Positions 1-8,263 of a DNA stretch of 17,025 nt are shown piece by piece. Under the pieces are notes generated by a model that did not search any database, was not told where the DNA came from, and worked only from the letters and a program-made list of their open reading frames with translations. Position numbers and translations under genes: made by a program. The DNA is from Ectocarpus siliculosus (Eukaryota; Sar; Phaeophyceae; Ectocarpales; Ectocarpaceae). Position 1 is the stretch's first letter. Each line of letters opens with the position of its first letter. The stretch lies in contig FN648962.1 of the NCBI GenBank assembly GCA_000310025.1, positions 1 through 17,025 of the forward strand. Direction: 5' to 3'.

Positions 1-1
1 T

Positions 2-437
2 CTTGCCAGCTTCCATGGAAGTCACCTCCACTTCCACGGATGGCGTTTCACCCTACACTATTGTACAAATGACCCTGTTGCCAGCTTCCATGGAAGTAAC
101 CTGCACTTCCACGGATGGCGTTTCACCCTACACTAGTGAACAAATGACCCTCTTGCCAGCTTCCATGGAAGTAACCTGCACTTCCACGGATGGCGTTTCA
201 CCCTACACTACTGTACAAATGACCCTCTTGCCAGCTTCCATGGAAGTAACCTGCACTTCCACGGATGGGGTTTCACCCTACACTACTGTACAAATGACCC
301 TCTTGCCAGCTTCCATGGAAGTAACCTGCACTTCGGCGGATGGCGTTTCACCCTACACTATTGTACAAATGACCCTCTTGCCAGCTTCCATGGAAGTCAC
401 CTCCACTTCCACGGATGGCGTTTCACCCTACACTATA
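2..437 (+). repeat. 75-bp tandem minisatellite, six copies (last one partial)
   Basis: Units begin at 2, 77, 152, 227, 302 and 377, each opening with (c/g)ttgccagcttccatgg; the sixth stops after about 61 bases. The array is cut by the window edge, so the true copy number is unknown. Copies differ at only a few sites: GTC/GTA, TCC/TGC, GGC/GGG, a TCCACG/TCGGCG change and the codons before GTACAAATG. The first and last visible units share the variants gtcacctcc and ttgta, which the inner units mostly lack. The period is a multiple of three, so a reading frame stays open through all copies. Recent expansion is inferred from the high identity. Confidence 0.95.
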
Positions 438-440
438 TAG
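3..440 (+). CDS. Possible 3' end of a Ser/Thr-rich repeat protein encoded by the minisatellite
   Basis: The frame runs open from the window edge to a TAG at 438-440. It encodes a 25-residue repeat of the form LPASMEVTCTSTDGVSPYTT plus VQMTL, about six times. It is rich in Ser and Thr with one Cys in most units, and one could imagine an O-glycosylated surface protein, but no signal peptide or membrane segment can be seen because the start lies outside the window. Several differences between units are silent in this frame (GTC/GTA Val, GGC/GGG Gly, CTG/CTC Leu), which mildly favours coding. Against this, a second plus-strand frame is also open through the unit, so openness is weak evidence. The reading ends abruptly where the repeat decays. 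I do not recognise the family. Confidence 0.3.
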   Translation: MPASMEVTSTSTDGVSPYTIVQMTLLPASMEVTCTSTDGVSPYTSEQMTLLPASMEVTCTSTDGVSPYTTVQMTLLPASMEVTCTSTDGVSPYTTVQMTLLPASMEVTCTSADGVSPYTIVQMTLLPASMEVTSTSTDGVSPYTI

Positions 441-693
441 GTGGTGACTACGTATGACTGCACTTGTTAGAGATTGGCATATCGTATATCACATCGTAAA
501 CTTCAGGTTAAAATAGACGCTCGACCTTGCTCGACCAAATCGAACATAGCATACGTATGGATACAATAGGCATGTGCTTGTAGTCTATTATGTACGTGAA
601 AGTTTACCTCAGGTGACACAAGATACCACACCCCCTGGACCGATTGTCATTTTGTTTTTTCGCTCATGTACATACAAAAAAGCAGCGTACCAC
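441..693. other. Non-coding stretch, nothing recognised
   Basis: AT-richer DNA between the minisatellite and the minus-strand zinc-finger-like ORF. Its right part would be the 3' flank of that ORF. I see no RNA gene or clear repeat. Confidence 0.5.
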
Positions 694-936
694 TCACTTG
701 TGCCTGCTGCTTTCCTCATGCGCATCGAAGTTCTCAGCCGTGACGTTCTTAGCGGTGCCGAACTTGTGCCCGCAGCAGCAAACCCAAGCGTCACCTCCCC
801 GTGTTGCAAGCCTCGCGATGTAATCCTCTGTCGCCAGTCTTCTCCGCCAAGCGCGCCCAGCAGAGGCAACCTGGCGCACAGGTTCTTCTTCCTCCGCATC
901 ATTCGCCGCTGCTGCAGTGCTCTCCGGACTAGACAT
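694..936 (-). CDS. Small hypothetical protein with a C-terminal zinc-finger-like Cys/His motif
   Basis: This 80-residue frame starts at an ATG (934-936) and ends at TGA (694-696). The N-terminus is Ser/Ala-rich followed by an acidic run (NDAEEEEP). A basic helix-like stretch (RAWRRRLATEDYIARLATRG) follows. The last 30 residues contain WVCCCGHKFGTAKN and then NFDAHEESSRHK before the stop. The spacing, a Cys cluster, Phe, about 17 residues, then His-x5-His, resembles a C2H2 or BED-type zinc finger, which would bind DNA or RNA. The composition looks more protein-like than the overlapping frames on either strand. It could be a complete small protein, a single exon, or a finger left by a DNA transposon. 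I cannot name a family, and no neighbour supports a role. Confidence 0.4.
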   Translation of the reverse strand: MSSPESTAAAANDAEEEEPVRQVASAGRAWRRRLATEDYIARLATRGGDAWVCCCGHKFGTAKNVTAENFDAHEESSRHK

Positions 937-1385
937 GGAGCGTCAGTGTTGTGTGCTTGCCGGAGTGCAGTGTAATGTGCTTTGCGGGTGGCCAGAACTG
1001 CGTGCTAGAGGGGCATGGCTGTTGTCCAGTCGTCGTTCTATGTAATGTACTATGCATACAATTGTAGGGCTCGGCACGAGGGGGGGAGGGTTGAATAATA
1101 CGAAATCCCCCCACACCCAATCCAGTTTTGAGCAGTGCATCAACATGTCTTACAGAGACAAGGCTAGACTACGACATTCCAGGCAAAGACACTCTCACCT
1201 GCGCAGATCATAGCTAGTCTCTACGAGTTCGATTGTAGACATGTGCCAAGCGTTCCATCATCAACAAAAGCGAGCAAGCAGCGATACTCCATCATCCGGT
1301 CAGGCATGCATGCATGTAGGCGTGGTCATGGCTCACAGTTGTGATATCAGGTCAATAGCGCTCAGGTCGGGTTCGTTCACAAAGG
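937..1385. other. Non-coding stretch
   Basis: No convincing reading frame. Local points are a GGGGGGAGGG run near 1081 and a short palindromic run of GCATGC near 1305-1316. The left part would hold the promoter of the minus-strand ORF at 694-936; I see no clear TATA box. Confidence 0.5.
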
Positions 1386-1750
1386 GTGTGTGCTCAGTTT
1401 CCGGACTCAAAGGTCACTGACAGCGTGGGGGGCAAGATTGCTGCAAGCTGTCATGCGGAGGAACCGTTTCATCATCGCGCGGGGAATGGTAACCAATCGG
1501 AATTCTTCCATTGGTTTCCATTATTAGCCCGAGAGACGGTTACATCTTCTCGGGAACCCCCCCTCCGAGCACTTATGCAGTGCCCATCACAGGGACGAGC
1601 GCTCCGGGCACTTGTGCCTTGCGTCACAAGTGTCCATCATCGCACTATTTAGAACCGGTGTACGCGGCCGTCCGGAACACCCCCCCAGCATCGACCGTGG
1701 TACACGGCTATGCTAACAGGGCGGCCGCACGGTGCCCATACACGGTTCAT
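1386..1750 (-). promoter_or_regulatory. Hairpin-rich, LTR-like segment downstream of the retroelement
   Basis: This segment lies just 3' (minus sense) of the retroelement, where a 3' LTR would be expected. It holds several inverted repeats: AACCAAT...ATTGGTT (1491-1516, giving a CCAAT box on each strand), CCCGAGA...TCTCGGG (1528-1554), CTTGTG...CACAAG (1611-1630) and CCGTG-GTA-CACGG (1695-1707). Read on the minus strand there is a TATA-like CTAAATAG near 1650 and a purine run CTGGGGGGGTGT (1677-1688) that could be a polypurine tract followed by an LTR-type TGT start. I could not find a matching second LTR upstream of the Gag part, so the LTR call is inference. Confidence 0.3.
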
Positions 1751-1901
1751 ACTTCCCTGCCCAGATAAAATCTGGGTCTCCCCCGCTGCGTAGACGACGT
1801 GGTACTCTTGCACATTCTTTCACTGCCGGTACACCCCCCCAGGCCGCCAGACGACGGTCGGCGGGCTCTCGGCAGTGGTAGTAGGCCGTAGCCCAGGGTT
1901 A
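1751..1901 (-). repeat. Repeat B: 150-bp module starting at the Pol stop codon
   Basis: Diverged direct copy of 2866-3013. The first 35 plus-strand bases (from acttccctgcccag through the hairpin to tctccccc) are identical in both copies. The part from about 1821 to 1901 matches at roughly three quarters of positions, and the middle is variable in sequence and length. On the minus strand the copy begins with the TAA stop of the Pol ORF and ends with a perfect 7-bp hairpin, CCCAGAT-TTT-ATCTGGG. It also carries CTGGGGGGGTGT (1831-1842). Confidence 0.85.
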
Positions 1902-2840
1902 CGCGGAGAGGGATGGTCGGGCGGCAACGCCGACGCCCGTATGCATTTCGCGCCTCGTGAGCTCCTCCCAATCTCCGTCCGGGTACTCCACACGCCCATA
2001 GGGGTCGCAGTAGTCGAAGACGTTGGCCTTGAAAACCTCGAGCTGTCCGTCGGTGTAGGCAGATTCTGGACCAACTGGCGTCCCCATAGGGAAGAGCTGC
2101 AACGCTTGCTCCCTGGACGCTACTTCGCGTTCGCCCCGGGTAGGCGGTCCGGCGGGTCGTGGGGTGGCGTCCTTGCCGTGGTAGTCCTCGCATAGCGCGT
2201 GGAAGACGTCCAGCTGGAGTGGCGAGAAGCTGTCGCCGGCCTCATCCTCAATCATCCAAGGTGAGAGGGCACCATTGTGGTAACGGCCTTGGTACTCCCA
2301 TGTCCACGTCGTCGTGTTACCGGTGCCGTATACCACCCGTCGGTCCACGAGCGTGTACAGCGGCACAGCGATGACGGAGGTGTCGGCCAGGCCAAGGTCG
2401 GACGACTACACGAGATGCGCAACCTCGTCCTCGAACGGCAGCCGGAGGTCCTGCGGTCGCACGTGGTAGGGCTTGAGGTCGGGCGCTGCCACTTTGCGTC
2501 GGTGGATCCGGCGGCCGTTGAGTTGAACTGCGAAGCTTGGGCGGTTGTGGATGACGTTGGTGACCTTCCACGGACCGGTGTAGTGGTCGTGCGTGAGCTG
2601 CGGGTGGTGGCTGTCTTGGTGTAGCGTGTTAGCCGGTTCCTTGACGAGGACGGCGTCTCCGATGGCGGCTTTGGCACCTGGTGACTCCTGAGCTACCCGG
2701 GCATTGTGGCGTTCCCGCTGACGGTTCTGGGCCTCGTGGCGGTAGGTGAGGCTCTCCCGCGTCATGCGTTGTTGATCGGCGACAGTCCGCTCGAGTCCGT
2801 GGCCGAAGGAGCTGTAGTCCGGGGCATGGAGATGACGTCA
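1899..2840 (-). pseudogene. Ty3/gypsy Pol remnant: integrase C-terminal end plus C-terminal extension
   Basis: One minus-strand frame runs from just below a TGA at 2838-2840 to TAA at 1899-1901, interrupted only by a TAG at 2406-2408. The first part (about 143 residues) reads FGHGLERTVADQQRMTRE, then a helix rich in Arg/Gln/Glu (RHEAQNRQRERHNARV). An SH3-like integrase tail follows: GDAVLVKEPAN, then HYTGPWKVTNVI, AVQLNGRRIHRRKV and DLKPYH. This is the usual end of Ty3/gypsy integrase, which contacts DNA. After the TAG the same frame continues for 168 residues with motifs such as TTTWTWEYQGRYHNG and acidic DEAGDSFSPLQLDVFHALCE; I do not recognise that extension. The catalytic DDE core and all of the reverse transcriptase are absent, so it is not functional. 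Confidence 0.8.
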
Positions 2841-2865
2841 ATGTGGCTTCTGTGTTCCCGAAACC

Positions 2866-3013
2866 ACTTCCCTGCCCAGATAAAATCTGGGTCTCCCCCG
2901 GAGAAGACGGCGCATCCTTTGAGACGTCCTTCCACTGCTGGCACACCCCCCCAGGCTGGCGGACAATAGTCGGCGGGCTCACGGCAGCGGTGGATGTCCG
3001 TAGCCCACGGTTA
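2866..3013 (-). repeat. Repeat A: 150-bp module starting at the Gag stop codon
   Basis: Copy of the module at 1751-1901, lying between the Gag-like ORF and the Pol remnant. On the minus strand it opens with the TAA stop (3011-3013) of the frame ending SLEAFYGDV. It ends with the same CCCAGAT-TTT-ATCTGGG hairpin (plus-strand core at 2875-2891). It carries the same CTGGGGGGGTGT tract (2943-2954). Similarity stops sharply on both sides: the bases beyond 3013 and before 2866 do not match the flanks of the other copy. Confidence 0.85.
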
Positions 3014-4820
3014 AACATCGCCATAGAAGGCCTCCAGGCTGGAGTCATCGTCGCCAGAGTCGGCCGAGGAAGCCAGGTGGTTGTCCGCGGGTGGCCTGGC
3101 GGCATCCGCATCCGGCCCCCTCGCCGTGCGAATGTCGTCCTCGCGTCGGGGGCGCCGGTGGGCGCCGTCCTTGCGGCGAGGGAGCCGACGGCGGAAGTTG
3201 GAGCCAGACGGCCGAATCCTAAGCGGAACGCGGCGTGGTCGCCCGGTCATGCCTTCATGACGTTCCAAGCACTGGCGGCGGCAGGCACGTTCTCTTCAAC
3301 CTTCATGGCTCCCATGCCCGCCATCTTGAACTGATCGGGGGTACGTTTGCAGAACAGGGATGGGTCCTGGCGATGGGTCAGATCCGCCGGCGATGTGAGA
3401 GGTGATCCCTGGATCGGCGTTCCGACGGCTTTTGGGTGAGCCCCCCACCATCGTGATGATCATGGAGAAGATGCTCTCGTGGTGCTTGCAGTTCTCCAGG
3501 CGGACCGGTAGGCCTTGGCCCGGGTTGGCGAAGGCCGCGGGATGCGCCGCGTACGCGTGATGGGAAGAGGAGGCTTCTACGTACGGCTGCGGCGGCGCAT
3601 ACCAGTGCGGCGGGGAGTCGTCGCCGCCGTGGGACAGGTATCTGCAGTGGCCGTCCTGTAGATGAGGTCCAGGGGAAAAGGTCAGGGGCGCCGGCTTCTG
3701 GTGCTGGTGTCGTACCGGTGGCTGTGGGTACAGCGCCGGTTGCTGCGGCGAGGGCAGTCCCTGCGGTTGGTGGCGGGGCTCCTGCTGTCGTGGCTGCTGG
3801 CTCCCGCCGTGCTCAGCTGGCGGCGGCGGCGGCAGCAGCGGGGCTCCGTCGTATCCTCCCTGCGGCGGTAGGAGCGGTGGTGGGGCATCACCAAATCCTC
3901 CCTGCGGCGGTAGAAGCGGTGGCGGGGCATCACCAAATCTTCCTTACGGCGGTAGGAGTGGTGGCGGGGCATCACCAAGTCTTCCCTGCGGCGGTAGGAG
4001 CGGTAGCGGGGTATCACCAAGTCCTCCCTGCGAGCGCAGGAGCGGCGGGAGGTCCGGGGGAAGCTGATGCTGTTGCGGCGGCTGCCCGAACGGGTGAGGC
4101 TGGAGCGGCCCCTGTAAGTGCTGTCCATGCAGGTGGTACTGGGGCTGTTGTTGCTGCTGCTGCTGCTACCCGGCCGGCTGATGCTGGGGCCGACCTCCGC
4201 CCAGTCGGGGCAGCATCACTAGTGGAAGTTGCGGTGGAGGGCCAACCGGTTATGTGGGTAGCGCACCTCCAGCCCCTCTGCGGCGGAAGGTGTCCCGCGG
4301 CCGGCGGCGGCGGCGGCACGGAGGGTCACTCGCGTGGGCGGGTAGCGCACATCCAGCCTCTGCCCTGCGGAGGGAGGTGTCCCGCTACTTGCGGCGGCAG
4401 CAGTGGCGGCGGAGGTACGTGGGGCGCTCCGCCGTGCGGAGGGGGGATGTGGGGCGGTCCCCGCTCTATCCTTGGGCAGGTTGGGCGGCCCCGAGGATTG
4501 ATATTAGGTTGTAGGTGCTGCTCCACGACATTGCTGACACATGATGTCGACGAGTCGTAGGAAAGTGGTCGACGTCGCCCCATGCCATCAAGGGTGCCAG
4601 CAGGACAACGCGGTAGGGTACCTCGCCATTTGGTCGCATGACGGTGGCCCCGCGCATCTAGTTGAGGGTCATCTGAAACAACTTCGATGTAGCCAGTCGA
4701 GGCCTTAGGGTCAATCTCAAAGGGGTGGGGGTTAGCGTTAGCGTTAGTGGCCACCGACGCGGTGTGAGCGTGAGAGTATTCCTCTAACACGGAGCAATCA
4801 TTGATGAGATCAGAAGAGGT
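3011..4820 (-). pseudogene. Gag-like polyprotein remnant (Pro/Gln-rich, then basic, then acidic)
   Basis: The minus strand is coding-like throughout, but the frame shifts. From about 4820 a frame encodes an acidic N-part (FEIDPKASTGYIEVVSDDPQ) and a Pro-rich part with PPLLPPQVAGHLPPQGRG, reaching a TGA at 4326-4328 and continuing in frame beyond it. Around 4170-3880 a Gln/Pro frame gives runs of Gln and the repeat GDAPPPLLPPQGG; one unit has a TAA where its neighbours have the Gln codon CAG. Next come HHESIFSMIITMVGG and, one frame over, DPSLFCKRTPDQFKMAGMG and AAASAWNVMKA, which resemble a capsid-type helical region. The C-terminus is Arg-rich (RRVPLRIRPSGSNFRRRLPR), as in a nucleocapsid, then acidic (SSADSGDDDSSLEAFYGDV) to TAA at 3011. 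Gag identity rests on position upstream of Pol and on domain order, not on a diagnostic motif. The Ala/Gly-rich frame on the opposite strand is a shadow. Confidence 0.5.
3861..4040 (-). repeat. 42-bp tandem repeat inside the Gag-like region
   Basis: Units begin at 3861, 3903, 3945, 3987 and 4029 (the last partial), each a variant of tgcggcggtaggagcggtgg followed by cggggcatcaccaa. The period is 14 codons. On the minus strand in the Pro/Gln frame each unit encodes GGFGDAPPPLLPPQ. Such expansions are common in low-complexity Gag regions. Confidence 0.9.
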
Positions 4821-5848
4821 TCACCGGCACGAAGAAGTCATTCTGCGCCCCCCGGGGCGGCGATATCATCACCACAGCGCCGACAGTGGACCAGGCTGGT
4901 AAGCGGGTGAAACCGAGACAGAGAATAATAGCCCCAAAAACGCACGCGGCACTCCTACAGAAAAGCAACAGAAACCGCCATGTACAGCGACTTGCCAACC
5001 GGGAACCAGGCTGAGCAGGCCAACCACGACTCACAGTGGAGGGGGTCAGTCATTGGAAGTCCGTGGTATGTTTTTAGGGTGTGACGACGGTTGGTGGATG
5101 GTGGCACTTCGGGTGGATGTGGAAGCGTGTCGGCTCATAAGGCATGCTGGTGGCTGAACACAAGGTGGCCTGGTGACGACGCTTGCCTCTGCGAGATGGT
5201 GGTTCGATGAACGGCACAGGCCACAGGTTTCATGTTATGAGTTGTCATGGTTTGAGACGATCGAGGATGAGGTTCAGGGATGGACTCGGTGTCCGATCCG
5301 AGAATTTCACATTCAGTGACACTTTCTTGGAGTGGTGGTTTGTCACAAGGTGGGATGATGGCGCGGTTTTTGCCTTCGTGAGGTTGTTACAACAGTTTGG
5401 TGAGTGACACAAGATGGATTGTTCTGGTGTTCTGTTCTGTTCTGGTTGTGAGGTGGTCAAGGTTGAGATTTAGGGATTGATGTGGCTAGTGGTGGAGGCT
5501 GGTTGGCTTGATGGCTTTGGCATTGGTGGTGTGGGGTTCACCAAGAAGCATCGTACGATCCATCCATCCCGCCCCCTACTAGTAACTCGAAACAACCTGA
5601 AAGCCAAGCACGAGGCACTCGTTGGAGGCGCCTCCCGTTCTTCCCCTGGAGTCCAGACGCTCACCTTGGTCTACATACTCACCCTTTCATCCACTGGTTC
5701 GTATACTCACCGCCCACGTTGCCGGTAGGGTAGCGTGGTTGGTGGGTGGTGGTTAAGGCGATCGTAAGGCATTGCACACCCGTGGGGCATTTTCACGCAG
5801 AGTAGGCCGCACCACGGTTATCCGTGGGGGGCGGAGTATGGTCCGTGG
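4821..5848. other. Non-coding stretch with G/T-rich plus strand
   Basis: No convincing gene. The stretch from about 5040 to 5560 is strikingly G- and T-rich on the plus strand (many ggtgg, ttggt, gtgg words). It contains the first member of the five-copy motif family (4872-4945) and two TACTCACC motifs (5676-5683 and 5704-5711). Confidence 0.5.
4872..4945 (+). repeat. Five-copy motif family, copy 1
   Basis: Shares with the other copies the plus-strand order ccaca, accgaca, ccaggctg, then AACCGAG(4911-4917)acagagaataa. Homologous to the blocks at 5848, 6725, 7768 and 8264. On the minus strand the block is a pyrimidine-rich tract ending in accagcctgg. Confidence 0.6.
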
Positions 5849-5925
5849 CCACACGGTGCTGCCGGAGTTCCAGGAAGACCGTAGAACCGAGTAGAGAGAA
5901 TTACCAGCCGGAATAACAAGACAGT
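5848..5925 (+). repeat. Five-copy motif family, copy 2
   Basis: Reads ccacacggtg, ccggagttccagg, then gAACCGAG(5885-5891)tagagagaatta. With copy 5 it also shares upstream TACTCACC motifs 150-200 bp or less away, so these two copies may derive from a longer shared unit. Confidence 0.65.
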
Positions 5926-6724
5926 CAACGCAGCAACCATTTTCCATTCCCTTTGAACGGAAACACCAGACAAACAACCATTCAATAATATCACCCATGG
6001 GTTTCGGATGCCAAGGCCGATCGCCGCCATTGTGGATGCTCTCCGTTGTAGTGCATGTCAGGTGTGTCGTCTCCGTGGAATGAGATGTGCTTGCAATCGT
6101 GACATATGCATATGTGGTGACTCCCGCTCGTGTGGGAAGTTGAATGGAAATGAGACGTTCGTTGGTGTCTCCGGGAAAATATGTTATGGGTCAGCGTAGG
6201 TCGTAGGTAGGTTAGCGGAATCGATTCGCAAAAAGCAGGTCTGTAAAACAAACAGAGTGGAAAGAAAAAAAATAATAACAATAGAAACAAGAATCGTGTT
6301 CCATGACCGGACATGCGGAAGGGTGGGGTATCCAGCGCGGTGAACAGCCGTAGAGGGTGTGTATTTTCCGTTGTACGAATACTTATTTTATTCTGGCGGC
6401 AGTCCCCTCATTTTTCGTGGGGAGGCCTGTACTGCGCTATTTTGTGCGTGTAGAGACTGCACTCTTCAGTGTAGTGTGGTTCGTACTGCACAACCATCGA
6501 GGGTGATACGGGAGGGAGTAAACGCCGATTTTTTTTCAACGATTATTTATTTCCCTTTGTGCTCCACCTCACACCTGCGGTGGTGCCGATTGCATATCGT
6601 TTTTCATGACAATATGCACATTCTCATTATGTCTCATGTGGTGTTGCAGTAGCGTGTCAGGGGAAGTACGGGTGCATAACGATATTTGGTGATTGGTAGG
6701 ACGCACCCCCCCTTTGTGATGATG
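5926..6724. other. Non-coding stretch
   Basis: No gene I can support. A T-rich minus-strand tract at 6245-6300 ends in tgtttgttttacag, a good 3' splice-site match, but no exon can be tied to it. The plus-strand phrase gtgtgtattttccgttgtac near 6357 resembles the degenerate repeat at 8690-8875. Confidence 0.45.
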
Positions 6725-6800
6725 CCACAACAGTAACATACGACAGCACCGACAGATCCAGGGAGAATGAGGAAACCAGCAGACAGAACAATCGACCCCA
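6725..6800 (+). repeat. Five-copy motif family, copy 3
   Basis: Reads ccacaacag, acagcaccgacagatccagg, then gaaACC-AGCAGACAGAACAAT (anchor near 6774). It matches copy 1 best in the accgaca part and differs by one missing base in the AACCGAG core. Confidence 0.5.
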
Positions 6801-7767
6801 ACACACCGGTAGTCAGTCCCACACACGACATGGACAAAGTACGAAAACTAGGTGAAACCGTGCCGTGTCATCCCCCGTGCATGGTCACAACAACCCATGT
6901 GGCAACCGGTAAGGTCGACAGTATTAGATGGGGAAAGGCCGCGTGATCAACACACGGTCACAGGTGGCGATGGCGCCAGGGGAAAAGAAAGATGATGGAT
7001 GCACGACAAAGAAGCCCAGATGTTTGATTGTATTTGTGGCACACGATCGGGTGCCCGGGGTCTTTGGGTGGTTCGTGTTCACGTTGTAGTCGGCACTGTG
7101 GTGTGGCAGTGTCGGGTCGAGGTTTCGTGGTCAAATGGGTCGTTGTTCGTCGGTGAAGTGCCTTGTGGTTTGGTGCAGGTTGGTGCAGATTGTGTGGTCA
7201 TGTCCGGATTTATCGCGGTCCGTGGTGTGCATATTTTGGAATGATCGTCGTTGATTTTTGCAATTAATTGTGGTTTGTTGAAGGCTGGTCTCGGCGTTGT
7301 GGCTTGGTGCAAATGACACGAAGCTCGTCGTGGCACAATCCAGACGGTATCGGCGCTGAGGGCGTCCCTCCCCTCTCCACAGGGAACAGAAACAACAACG
7401 AAAACAAGGCACCAGCGAAGGCAGGGTGGGATAGATATGGCCGGAATATCCGGAACAAGCCTTGAGGTTGGAGGCAGCCCAAAAATGGTGGTGTCGTCAG
7501 AATGTCGTCGTGTCCGAAGACAGATACTCAGCAAAACAAATCCGTACAAGCAATGATTAATGAAGCTCGGATTCATATTCATTGTAAGGTAAATCTGCGG
7601 GTTTGGTTGTCGACGGGGTTTCCCTCAACAGCTAAACCATGCTTACTTCTTCCTTCAGCTTGGGTCACATGCTCACCAATCCTGCTCGTCATGACGAGAA
7701 TCCGTTGATTGATGGTCTGGTGTGGTCCGTATTTCCGCACGTTTGCACGGTGAGCAGAGGAGCGCAC
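6801..7767. other. Non-coding stretch
   Basis: Short overlapping frames on both strands, none with protein-like character. The plus strand is G/T-rich at 7010-7310. No RNA gene or clear repeat beyond the flanking motif copies. Confidence 0.45.
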
Positions 7768-7825
7768 CCCACATAACTACAGTGTAGCCCGTAAGAACCG
7801 AGCGAAGGAATAACAAATTATGTAA
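7768..7825 (+). repeat. Five-copy motif family, copy 4
   Basis: Reads ccccacataactacag, tgtagcccgtaag, then AACCGAG(7796-7802)cgaaggaataacaaa. It is the shortest and most diverged in its left half. Confidence 0.5.
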
Positions 7826-8263
7826 ACATCATGCGGCGCACACCACGCCGACACGCGGTATTTGTTTCATGTCCATATCGCGTTTGGGCATAAACAGTAC
7901 ACGGTCATTCTGACGCACACATATTATTCCGAAGCCCAAAAGAAGGTGATGTGGGGCGGGTTCAGTCGCCGGTCATTCTGAACGCGCCCAGCTCAAAACA
8001 GTTCTATGTTTAGGTGAAGCGATGTCCTTCAGAAGAGAGGTGTTTGTTGTTGTGGTGGTGGGCGTGTACGGCACTGTATAGGCAAATAACCTTCAATCCA
8101 AACACGTTGTGCGTGTCATCAAGAAGAAACAATTAGTTTTATTTTCCCGAGTTTCCTTTCCCCACCACGCACCACGTGTACTCACCTCACATGCTATTGT
8201 ACTCACCCATTCTTACTCTCGGTTCTTCCACTCACCGTAGGTCTTGGGTATTTTATTGTGGTG
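7826..8263. other. Non-coding stretch
   Basis: No gene seen. A 12-base direct repeat cggtcattctga occurs near 7902 and 7970. Two TACTCACC motifs (8179-8186, 8200-8207) and a related cactcaccg (8229-8237) precede motif copy 5. Confidence 0.45.

Larger units (their letters stand above)
1751..4820 (-). mobile_element. Decayed, internally deleted Ty3/gypsy-like retroelement
   Basis: Minus-strand order is a Gag-like ORF region (about 4820-3011), repeat A (3013-2866), the C-terminal end of Pol (2840-1899) and repeat B (1901-1751). The Pol tail has the typical linker and SH3-like C-terminal fold of Ty3/gypsy integrases. Protease, reverse transcriptase, RNase H and the integrase catalytic core are missing, so this copy cannot move by itself. 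Frames are broken by stops at 4326-4328, 2838-2840 and 2406-2408 and by at least two frameshifts in Gag. Boundaries are approximate because no pair of LTRs or target-site duplication was found. Confidence 0.75.

Noticed and set aside
3718-4560. 280-residue plus-strand frame rich in Gly and Ala
   Set aside because: It is the antisense of the Pro/Gln-rich Gag-like region; the 42-bp repeat and GC richness keep it open. The opposite strand fits the retroelement order.
4733-4752. GTTAGC repeats
   Set aside because: Only about three units within the Gag-like frame (encoding Asn-Ala repeats); too short to be a separate feature.
4810-5034. 74-residue minus-strand frame resembling a membrane protein
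   Set aside because: Hydrophobicity arises from the pyrimidine-rich motif copy 1; similar hydrophobic readings appear in other motif copies without a shared frame.
6008-6199. 63-residue Cys-rich plus-strand frame
   Set aside because: Cysteine spacing matches no known knottin or metal-binding pattern I can name, and the frame overlaps other equally open ones.
5991-6314. 107-residue minus-strand frame with a signal-peptide-like start (LFLLLLFFFFPL)
   Set aside because: The hydrophobic run comes from a simple T-rich tract that also fits a splice acceptor. The rest is Ser/His/Thr-rich without a motif.
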